Positions 27,601 through 35,769 of a DNA stretch of 64,000 nucleotides are shown in pieces. The position numbers were made by a program, and so were the translations under genes. The DNA lies in assembly GCA_015680685.1 (NCBI GenBank), contig MNCI01011075.1, positions 175,520 through 239,519 of the forward strand. Direction: 5' to 3'. Each line of letters begins with the position of its first letter. Position 1 is the stretch's first letter. The stretch is from Gnetum montanum (taxonomy: Eukaryota; Streptophyta; Gnetopsida; Gnetales; Gnetaceae). The notes under the pieces are model-generated. The model made no database searches and was not told the origin of the DNA. It worked only from the letters and a program-made list of their open reading frames with translations.

Positions 27601-29225
27601 CCTCCCCTCAGTTTTAAAAATGTATAAACTTTTTGTAAACTGGCTTTCTCATTAATATAACCCGACTTTTTCCCCAAAAAAATTATTTAAAAAATAAATA
27701 GTCAAAAATACAAAATAACTACATAAGAATCTATTTAAAACTTAAATGTGCTTCAATTGTTTAATTAGTGCTTCATAAAACCCACGTTCAGTTTCAATGT
27801 TTGGTAGTATAGATATTTCATTTGAATTACAGCACTGGCAAAGACGGTATTGGTCACAAATCTAACCAGATGTAAATACTTTATTCAGCAACATGCAATG
27901 CTGAATAAAAGGAATGCCACAAAAAAATATAAACTGTATTTGCAAAATGAATATTGAAGAGCCTTTTAACTATTAAAAAATAGTCAAAAATACAAAATAG
28001 TTATATAAGAATCTTCTTAAAACTTAAATGTGCTTCAGTTGTTTAATTAGTGCTTCATAAAACCCAGGTTCAGTTTCAATGTTTGGTAGTATATAATATT
28101 TGTTTGAATTACAACACTGACAAAGCCAGTATTGGTCACAAATCTAACCAGATGAAAATATTTTTATTTCTAGAGGCTATAACAATGGGTGCAATAGAAG
28201 GATAACCAACTACATACTTAAATGGTGTTGTATAATATAAAAGCCAGGTTTTTATTTCCATACTTTAATTTTTGAAACAATGAGGTAACATGTTCAATGC
28301 ATGTTCGATTCTACTATGTAGCACTGAGTTATAAACTTCTACAAATCTTGGGTTGTAGCTATGCTTCACTTACTTCAGTACAATACCCCATAATTTAATT
28401 TTGGCACCAGTTACCTTCAAACTTGTAGAACACAACCGTGTTCCAAGTAGATCATATGCATAACAACAACAACAAAAATGAAATAACGTACACTCAAAAC
28501 TGTATAGAAATTTCCGTTTGCGGGGATAGCAATAGCTATTACAAGGTATATGCAAAACAATAATGAAATTGATACGGATTAAATCAGTTACATAGAAAAT
28601 CCATAATTTGCAACCGAGATTCAAAAGACAAGCAAAAGAATTATCATGTTATAATGAAACCTTTTGCCTGCTCCGATGTTCGATAATACGACAAACAGAT
28701 TCCCAGCTCATTCCCGTGATACAAGATATACACATCCATAAGCAAGATGTTCGTTCGTTCAAACGATAAGCATAGATATGGCCCAGCAAATATATGCAAA
28801 TGGTAAAACTGCAATAGACACGGTTACCGTTTCCTCGTGTGCTTCAATACTTGTCTAACCAAGCTTTCGAAATGAAGAAATACATAACATATATCGAATA
28901 ACCAAATACATGTAACCTACGCAATTCTGCCATTAACAGCCCAAAAAACAATCGGAACAACCTCGCAAGCAACCAAACCCAACATTCAAAACTAAAATGT
29001 TCGAAACAACAGACAAGACAACTTTCAAAAACAAAAGCCAAAAACTTGAGGACGAAAAAACAACGACAGTGGTAGATTTCACGTACACAACTCGGAGACG
29101 AAAAGAAGAACGATAAATATGGAGGTAACGAGAGTGATGATTCCTCCTGAGAGAGTTCTGCTGTAGAAATCCTCATTGATCTTAGGGTATGCATCTAGCT
29201 GTCGGATCTTGTTTAGAACATGCAT
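9690..29225 (-). CDS. ERGIC3: ERV46/ERGIC3-like ER-Golgi cargo receptor, 13 exons, 385 aa
   Basis: Exons (minus strand): 29225-29087, 26677-26604, 23029-22946, 19332-19252, 18507-18427, 11782-11690, 11527-11348, 11216-11149, 10578-10527, 10417-10364, 10284-10192, 10032-9966, 9781-9690. They sum to 1,158 nt with a continuous frame and stop TAA at 9692-9690; every intron is GT-AG. The protein starts [20 protein letters not shown] (ERGIC N-terminal domain), has a membrane segment at about 28-46, a luminal part with CGSC (145-148) and CCNSC (158-162), the block [15 protein letters not shown], and a second membrane segment at about 343-370 ending in [12 protein letters not shown] and tail GKFS. 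Family members cycle between ER and Golgi in COPII vesicles, paired with Erv41, to retrieve or export cargo. Length and motif order match plant orthologues, so I judge it intact and functional. Introns 1-3 and 5 are 2.4-6.6 kb and hold transposon debris; introns 6-12 are 79-570 bp. No Erv41 partner gene is present. Confidence 0.95.
13648..13697. repeat. Dispersed repeat fragment (CCTAGCC-TGTCCCAA type)
   Basis: ATCATCATCCTAGCCTTGTC followed by CCAACAAAATGGGATCGGCT resembles a short motif I recall as dispersed in many plant genomes. A diverged copy lies at 23668-23715 in intron 2. Confidence 0.35.
14263..14830 (-). pseudogene. gag fragment with zinc knuckle (Ty3/Gypsy type)
   Basis: A broken minus-strand frame reads [13 protein letters not shown]...[15 protein letters not shown], later [13 protein letters not shown], and ends with a knuckle [14 protein letters not shown]. 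The family pattern is CX2CX4HX4C; here the last Cys is Trp. The layout is that of a gypsy gag C-terminal half. At least three stops make it a pseudogene. It forms the loop of the fold-back structure. Confidence 0.55.
14901..15212. repeat. 161-bp tandem duplication
   Basis: TAGCATAGCT...TGTAAT...ATCTATTTG begins at 14901 and again at 15062. The two units differ by scattered substitutions. It lies within the right arm of the fold-back. Confidence 0.7.
15998..17850. other. Intron 5 DNA without recognised features
   Basis: Open stretches at 16203-16439 and 16503-16766 have no recognisable family and no supporting context. I treat them as chance or unclassified repeat. Confidence 0.3.
17855..18000 (+). 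mobile_element. Possible Au-like SINE remnant
   Basis: The segment CACCCCTCCCAAGACCCTGC followed by CTTGATGGGGTAAGCATTGAG resembles the conserved 3' half of plant Au SINEs (CCAGACCCTGC...GTGGGA...). The head is too diverged to define clear A and B boxes. A weaker relative lies at about 56110-56222. Confidence 0.4.
22217..22234. repeat. (ATA)n microsatellite
   Basis: Six uninterrupted trinucleotide units in intron 3. Confidence 0.8.
23122..23140. repeat. (TTA)n microsatellite
   Basis: About six trinucleotide units in intron 2... next to exon 3, on its 5' side on the minus strand. Confidence 0.75.
24086..24300 (+). mobile_element. tRNA-derived SINE (intron 2)
   Basis: An A-box-like TTAGTTGTAAGAG is followed about 35 bases later by a good B box, GGTTCAATTCC. 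The body ends near GTAGACCATTG without a poly(A). The spacing and boxes are those of a Pol III promoter in a tRNA-derived SINE. No cloverleaf is present, so it is not a tRNA gene. Confidence 0.55.
24321..24660. repeat. 170-bp tandem duplication
   Basis: Two diverged units start TAATTG at 24321 and 24491. Both hold the blocks CATGGAAAAAA/TATGGAAAAAA, CATTGTGTCTAGTA/TATTGTGTCTAGTA and GAATGCAAGAAAC. Confidence 0.7.
24750..25260 (+). pseudogene. Ty1/Copia pol fragment (RT and RNase H end)
   Basis: The plus strand reads [20 protein letters not shown], a form of the copia RT motif YVDD, and later [18 protein letters not shown]-type sequence. It finishes with a stretch resembling the copia tail (EKVVELEYE...[15 protein letters not shown]). 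Stops and shifts break it. It lies in intron 2 in antisense to the host gene. Confidence 0.5.
26270..26292. repeat. (CAAA)n microsatellite
   Basis: About five tetranucleotide units following an A-rich run in intron 2. Confidence 0.75.
26828..28166. repeat. 289-bp tandem repeat, three copies, the middle one interrupted
   Basis: Units begin CAACACACAATGCTGA (or CAACATGC...) at 26828, 27117 and 27889. Each carries ATATAAACTGTATTTGCAAA, TCAGTTTCAATGTTTGGTAG and GGTCACAAATCTAACCAGAT. The middle copy is lengthened by an insertion at about 27209-27682. All lie in intron 1 of ERV46/ERGIC3. Confidence 0.85.
27209..27682 (+). mobile_element. GC-rich insertion, probable 5'-truncated non-LTR element
   Basis: This stretch is far richer in GC than its neighbours and splits the middle 289-bp repeat. 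It ends in a 3'-UTR-like sequence (TAAACTTTTTGTAAAC, then TCATTAATATAACCCG) and an A run, as LINE 3' ends do. A short open frame upstream reads [20 protein letters not shown] and stops at a TAG; I cannot assign it. The interrupted host sequence (ATTAAAAA / ATTTAAAAAA) suggests a target duplication. The two opposite ORFs inside it look like by-products of GC content. Confidence 0.5.
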
Positions 29226-29620
29226 TTTGGATCCTTCTGAAAGGCCTCCAGAATTCTGTGTGTGTGATGCGTATTTTCACACTTTCAATCCCACAAAGAA
29301 CAACCTCTCTACCTTGTCACAAAATCTGTCCTATTTTGTGCCAAATTACAGAGATTGAAAGCCGCCTTTTGCATACAGGATATCCGTTCTAAAGTGAAAA
29401 CAACTGACGACGATGCTTATGAGGAAAGTCCAATCCTGGGCTTTGATCAAATCGCCTGCGAGATGTTGTTGCCGCTACTGTTTCTATTTGAAGGTTCTGG
29501 ATGCGATTGAAGACAGCGAGAAAAAGCGTGCCTTAAGACATCATGAATTCGCCTCTTCTCTTCTTCTATTATTCCAAACAGATAGACAACGTTGTTGTAT
29601 CGGCTTCACTTAAGCACATC
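29226..29620 (-). promoter_or_regulatory. Presumed 5' UTR and promoter of ERV46/ERGIC3
   Basis: This stretch directly upstream of the start codon is less AT-rich than the intergenic DNA. On the minus strand it has a purine-rich leader-like run (AATAATAGAAGAAGAGAAGA) at about 29554-29573. No convincing TATA box was found. The transcription start is not determined. Confidence 0.4.
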
Positions 29621-29942
29621 CTAACATATTACGCAACAGCCCACCCAGGACACGTTTTTATTACACGGAGGTTTGTCCGATAGACATGAACGGCATTTAT
29701 TGCTCCGTCTGAGCAACCAGTACCAATTAAAAATAAAAATAATAAAATAACAATAAAGAAGATTTAACATTGTAAAAAAATTTTCCATGTATCTTTGGTT
29801 TGTTCTACTAGCAGAATTCTTTGTTGCAGTCAAAGAAAAAATATAATAAAATACAATAAAGCTTTTTACATTCCATGGAATCCAAACTTTATTAACAATA
29901 TTTACCTTTAAAGCATATACTTAACTTACAACTTTATAGGGT

Positions 29943-30075
29943 GTTGGAACCCAAAATAATTGTAATATAGGTAATTAGAACTTCATAGCTCAGCATTGTT
30001 TATATAGTCCAATTAAAACTTTATAATTCAGAATTAACAACTTAGAGCTTTCAAATCAAGAGTCTTACCACCCTT
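29943..30075 (-). mobile_element. SINE-like repeat, family S, copy 1
   Basis: On the minus strand: GTGGTAAGACTCTTGATTTG (A-box region), then AAAGCTCTAAGTTG, then TATAAAGTTTTAATTGGAC and TATTACAATTATTTTGGGTT. The same order occurs at 56721-56865, 56883-57029 and 59548-59720. The B box is degenerate here. Confidence 0.5.
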
Positions 30076-30360
30076 ATGGGTTTTCACTTCTTACTAAGGG
30101 ATTTTTTGTAAAGAGAAGGAGAAAACTCTCTCTAAAGAAAAAAGAATACATCAATCAGAAACAAAGAACAAATAGGCAAAAAAGCTAAAAGCTTCCCATC
30201 CTTATCCCTCCAAAAGAAAAAAAATTAATATTGTAGAAAATAGATTAATTGTTCAACTTTCAGTGGAAGCCTTTTTGCTTAATGTTGTAGTTGAAAAGTG
30301 ACATCCTTAAGAATATGGTATTTGACACTTGGAGATACTTTATAGTTATACTCTTACTGC

Positions 30361-30796
30361 TAGAAAATAACTACATATCCAAGCTTCCAAATAGAGTAGA
30401 GAACAGGCGATCAAAGATACTTCTAGATGCAAAGAAAAGAAGTTGACAAAGCAAGTTGATTATCAAAAATGACTATTTCAAAGCATGCTAAATAATGGGA
30501 CACAAGAAAAACATGAGAAAATGAGCCTTCACCTTTACTAAGAGGACATTAAGGAGAAATATTTCTCATATACTTAAGATGAGTGTTGATAGAAAAACCT
30601 TGATAAATAAGATATCATAAAAAAATATGAACTTTAGGAATTGTACGAGCTATCCAAGTAGCTTTCATTTTCCTTATCTAAAAGTATGATGATCATTGCA
30701 TTTTCCATGCCTTGCTGAATTTGTTAAGAATAAAATCATTCTTTATAATAACAATCTCATAAGTAACTTTCAAATTAAAAGGAAAAATATATCTGT
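30361..30796. repeat. Direct repeat, copy 1 (site with LTR inserted)
   Basis: A 436-bp LINE segment identical to 31060-31495 apart from about five substitutions. It ends at ATCTGT immediately before the LTR start. Confidence 0.9.
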
Positions 30797-31058
30797 TGAT
30801 GAGACGCGACATGCACTGGGCCGCGATATCGCGTATTCCCCTGCGATATCACGTACGCGATATCGCATCCCGCTGCCATATCTAAATAAGAGGCGGCACT
30901 TCCTTCATTTCCAAATCCTGGCTAGAAGTAGCGAAGCTCTGGCAGATTGATCACTCCAGAGTTAGAATTTTTCCCATGTGCCCGCAGTAGGAGTCCTAGA
31001 GTGAACGGCTCTTTATTCGAGCAGCTTGTAACCTGAACCCAAGTTGTGTACGGCAATA
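30797..31058 (+). mobile_element. LTR 5' part (element E), truncated at an assembly gap
   Basis: It starts TGATGAGACGCG and matches the sense strand of the C LTR: three GCGATATC(G/A)C palindromes (30823, 30843, 30857), then a TATA-like ATCTAAATAAGAG, then the GGAGTC...TTATTCGAGC block. It stops at the N. Orientation is opposite to A, B and C. Confidence 0.75.
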
Positions 31059-31059
31059 N
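31059..31059. other. Single N, assembly seam
   Basis: One ambiguous base joins the broken LTR to a second copy of the sequence that precedes the LTR. Confidence 0.8.
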
Positions 31060-31495
31060 TAGAAAATAACTACATATCCAAGCTTCCAAATAGAGTAGAG
31101 AACAGGTGATCAAAGATACTTCTAGATGCAAAGAAAAGAAATTGACAAAGCAAGTTGATTATCAAAAATGACTATTTCGAAGCATGCTAAATAATGGGAC
31201 ACAAGAAAAACATGAGAAAATGAGCCTTCACCTTTACTAAGAGGACATTAAGGAGAAATATTTCTCATATACTTAAGATGAGTGTTGGTAGAAAAACCTT
31301 GATAAATAAGATATCATAAAAAAATATGAACTTTAGGAATTGTACGAGCTATCCAAGTAGCTTTCATTTTCCTTATCTAAAAGTATGATGATCATTGCAT
31401 TTTCCATGCCTTGTTGAATTTGTTAAGAATAAAATCATTCTTTATAATAACAATCTCATAAGTAACTTTCAAATTAAAAGGAAAAATATATCTGT
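31060..31495. repeat. Direct repeat, copy 2 (empty site)
   Basis: The second copy of the 436-bp LINE segment. Past ATCTGT it continues straight into the rest of the LINE with no LTR. Confidence 0.9.
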
Positions 31496-33449
31496 CATTC
31501 TTCCAAAAAAAACTTGGAAAAGCCTAATGCAAATTGTTGTCAACTTTAAATAAATTCTCAAAATTAGAAATTAATTTTTCAAAGTTCTTTTTCTTCTTTT
31601 TATTTAAACCATATAAGCTCGAAGCTTCATTCAAAGTAATTCATCTATCATGCATACATATATAAGAAACTACAGTGATACCATATCTACTCTAAGTGGC
31701 ACACAATCTAGATGCATTAATAGCCCAAGCTCCTTCATTAAGAGAAAGAAACCATAGGCTAATTTGCTTAATAATATCTTCTGAAATTGTAATATGATTG
31801 TAATTCCAAGATTTACTCAGTTTGCACCATGTCTTCCAAATTTGTTTAAGAATTGAAGAACTAGAAATAGAAATGGCTTGAGGACAAAAAGATAGTGAAG
31901 AAACTTATTAGAAGACCAATTGTTATCATTCTTGGATTTTCCTTGCATAAGTTTGTTTCTCACAAGAAGCATCCAAACATCATCTCTATTAATGCACTTT
32001 GCAATCCACTTTGTAGTAAGAAAAATACCCTAGTTATAATAATTAATAAGGCCAAGTCCTTCATCTTTCTTGCTTCAAGTGTAAATATTCTAAGGAACTT
32101 TAGAAAAATCTTTTCTATGTTGTTTGGTAGACTTAAAAAAATCAATGAATAACATGATCAATTTTATCATAAGAAGTTTTAGAAGGGGCCCAATAGCTAG
32201 AGTAGTAAACATGAGTTCATTAAAGCATTTTTCTTAATAACTAAAAGTTTGCTAGCAAGAGTGAGCTTTCTTTCTTTCAATTTATTAAGCTTATTTTTAA
32301 TTTTATCAACTACATAATTCACAAAATAGTAAGATTAGGCTCAAAAGAAAAAAAGTATTCCTAAAATTTTGAAGAAAAAATCTTTTTTCAAGAATTTCCA
32401 AGGCTTGAGAGTTACTCATCAATATTACCATTATAATGAACAACAATTTTTTGTCAATTGATCTAAGAGTTAGATAACATACACTAATCCTCCACTCTAG
32501 CTAAAAGAGTATTGGCATATGACAAAGATCTATGTTAAGTAATTGCATATCATCAATTGAAATTTTCTTAATGAAATTCCTATGTAGATCATAATGTAGA
32601 TTATGTAAAAGAAGGTTTGCAACAATAATAAAAAGATAGGGAGCTAGAGGATAACCTTAACAAACTAACAAGTGAAGAGAAAATGAGAAACTTAATGCCA
32701 AATAGTAGCAACTTGAGCATTAGCATCAATGATTAGGATAATAACACAATAAATAAAATAATCATCAAATCCTAATTTATAGAGACAAAAAATAACGAAA
32801 CTCCATTAAATCTTGTCATAAACTTTGACATAATCTAACTTAATAAAAAAATGTTTTGCTTGGTATTAGAAGCCCATTGCATTCCATCCCAAGCTATAAT
32901 AACATTATTTAAGATGTGTATACCTTTAACAAAACTAGCCTGGTTAGGTCTAATGATATCTTCAATAACCTTATGAATTCGATAAGTCATGCATTTAGCT
33001 AAAATTTTATAAGTATTGTTAAGAAGGGTAATAGGCCTCATATTATCAATATGTAAAAGATCTCCATTCTTAGAAAGAAGATGAATGATACTTATATTAA
33101 TATTTTTACCAAGAGAAACTTTTGTAATGGCTTCTTAGAAAACATGAAAGAGATCATCTCCAATGATGTCCTAATGCTTCTTAAAAAATTTAATAGGAAA
33201 ACCCTTAAAACCTAGAGTTTTAGCATATCCTAAAATAAAAGCCACTACTTTGATTTCTTCTACTGTAATTTTGCCTTTAAGAATACTTCAAGGCACTTTT
33301 GTTATAAGATAAGGAATATGCATATTATAGGCCTAGAAGGACTTGCTACTAAAACTTTCAAAAGAAAACATAGAAGAAAAATGATTTGCTAAAGAATTGT
33401 TAATAGATTCACTATCTTTAATGATGGAATCATTTATGTATAAAACTTA

Positions 33450-33995
33450 TTCTTGAATTATTGACTTATGTAGTTTTGACTATTGATCTTATAGGTTTGA
33501 TAATTTTAGAATGTCTAAAATTTTAGATTATGAGAAAATGAGTTATAGAAATCTCAATAATGCATTTAATATGATGGTTGCTTGATAATCTGGTTGCACT
33601 AATGACTGATAACAATGAATTGATAATTAAGAAAGGAAGTTGATACTAGTGATAGATGTGTAAATGATAGAATAAAGGAATATGAAAAATCATGAAATTG
33701 CAACAAAAATTGAATGTCAACTTTATTGCCATCAAAATATGTCATTTCATTCATGTATGGCCTTACAATTTACAAGAAATCATTAGGGCCATACTTAGAA
33801 AACTTGAGAAGTCATTCATCATAGTGAAAATAAAGAAATTTATGCAAAATAAATGTGAGTTCGGGTCAAAACAGTTTACATCCATCTCTTAAATGAAAAT
33901 AAATAAAAATACTTTAACTTTGTGTACATTTGTCTTCATGTGGGTAGAGCATTTGATACCACTTGTTAACAATTTATATCAAATGATTTTAGTTT
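33450..33995. mobile_element. Unclassified insertion in the LINE
   Basis: LINE coding sense can be followed up to about 33440 and again from about 34000, but not between. Near 33940-33965 the minus strand reads TGGTATCAAATGCTC, similar to the copia primer site TGGTATCAGAGC, so a copia remnant is possible. Boundaries are rough. Confidence 0.3.
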
Positions 33996-34654
33996 AGGAA
34001 CTTGACGCTTTCCTTTTATAAATTTAAAAAATATCTTATAAGGTTCATCTTCAATTTTTACCTAACACATGTGACTTTTAGTGAGAGCACTTTTAGCTTC
34101 AAAAACATCCCAACATTGTTTAGCATAACAAGCTTTACCTCCTAAGGATTTTTGAGTTTCAAAATCAAAGGGATTTTAATTTAAAAGAATTTGCATTTGC
34201 TTTACAAATTTTGTAATATCTTCTTAACTTAACACTTACACTTAGCGTATTGCTTTCCAAACCATGTACCATAATACCTAACTATACAAGTAGTTTGCTG
34301 TCACTAGCCAATTCAACCAATATCACTAGTAGCCTTTTTTACTGCATTCCATAAACACTTCAAAATATTTTTTCGACTAGGTTATATGAACACATTAGCA
34401 TTTATATGAAAAATCTCATGCTTTTGAAAGAAAGAACAATTAATTATAGATAGAAAAATGCTAATAGGAAAATGATCTTACAAAGTAGCATCTATATGCA
34501 CTTCAACTTTTCTTACAGGCTTCCAAAAGAAAAAATTAGAGATATAAAATTTATCAAGTTAAAAATAAGTTCTATAATTTTCTTATTGATAATTACACCA
34601 AGTATAATGCTTTTCATTTGAAGGAGATGGGAATAAAAAGCTAACACCAAAAAA

Positions 34655-35524
34655 TGATGACCAATGAGTATACCCTATGCCCAACTATACAAATCACAAG
34701 AGTGTACAAGTAATCAAATTAAATTCTGTAGACTTAGTTCCTAAGTCTACTCATAGTTAGAAATTGTGAACCAAGGGATCATGTGATCATTGTCTTCCTA
34801 ACTCACATTTTGTGTCATCTATGTGTATGGTTAAATGTGAGTTAAGACTTATGAAGTTTATTTTTATTGGTATTTTTATATATTTTTGTCCTAAGTGCAA
34901 AGTGAATAAATAAAGATTTAACTATGAATTATTTAACTACTCATCTATTCTAGTGACTAACTATCCTAACATAAGTAGTCATTCCCACTTACTGTACACA
35001 TCTTGAACTAGTATTAACATTACTAGGTTACCAAGTGATGATTACTTGATATACCACATGGCCACTACTAGGATTGCCAAGCATTATACAATATGCTTGA
35101 AGTGGTCATACTTATGTTTTTATGGTTAAATGCATTAATTACTTAAGACAAGAAATGTAAAGGGCATTAAAAATGAAGTATTAATAAGAACGATTAAACT
35201 ATCTAAGTGTTATATCGAATGTTAAAAATCTCATCTTTATTATTGTTCACATCAAGGTGTTCAGGTATATGATGCTTGAATAAAGATATGTACAATCTCT
35301 TTGATTCATACTGCGAACACTCAAAGGAAAATATTCTAACTCTAGGAAAATCAAATCGTAAGAGCTTCGCTATACTATGGACTTAATGTGCCATAAATGG
35401 GGTTGGTATGCACATTTATATAGGCTTCAATTGCATTAGTGTCGATGCATCTGCATCGATCATGCAGCGGCAAGGCTGCATTGATGCATGTCCATTAATG
35501 TAGCTTATATATGACACTTCATCA
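34655..35524 (-). repeat. 3' LTR of element B
   Basis: TGATGACC...CTTCATCA. It carries GATGCATC/ATCGATC-type repeats near its inner end (about 35440-35500) instead of the GCGATATCGC repeats of A, C and E. Confidence 0.85.
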
Positions 35525-35541
35525 TACCCCCATGCTTGACT
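35525..35541 (-). other. Polypurine tract of element B
   Basis: Minus strand AAGCATGGGGGTA just before the 3' LTR. Confidence 0.65.
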
Positions 35542-35769
35542 AAGAACTTATCCTTGAGTGAACAAAAGAAGAATTAAGTTTGTTTACAAAATTTTGGGAA
35601 GTATAGAATTTATAAACTTAAAAACAAACAAATAGACTAACTAACTAACTCTAAGCATAAGATTATACAGAATTACAAAATTGGTGTCCATTGATAATAA
35701 AATTGGACACTTTTAAAAAATTCTAGTAGGCCCTCTTGAGTTGTCAAAGACAAGGTGAATTCTCAAACA

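Larger units (their letters stand above)
30076..34654 (-). pseudogene. L1-type LINE ORF2, 3' half
   Basis: Minus strand: endonuclease end (YTWCNYQ near 34600, then DHFPI near 34465), a linker, RT (GFKGFPIKFFKKH, MRPITLLNNTYKILAKCMTY, IIRPNQASFVKGIHILNNV at 33041-32900) and a zf-RVT-like end (KATWIARTIPKVHIFL near 31360). Many stops. The frame continues at 54172, on the other side of element B, so B split this LINE. The 3' half is further interrupted by an insertion (about 33450-33995) and by the duplicated seam with an LTR at 30361-31495. Confidence 0.75.

Noticed and set aside
27423-27677. Opposite open frames inside the GC-rich insertion
   Set aside because: Low-complexity, GC-driven; no family resemblance and no conserved context.
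26828-28166. CRISPR-like regular repeat
   Set aside because: Only three long tandem copies without short spacers, in a plant intron.
28844-29194. 116-codon minus-strand frame
   Set aside because: It overlaps exon 1 of ERV46/ERGIC3 in another frame and runs on into intron 1.
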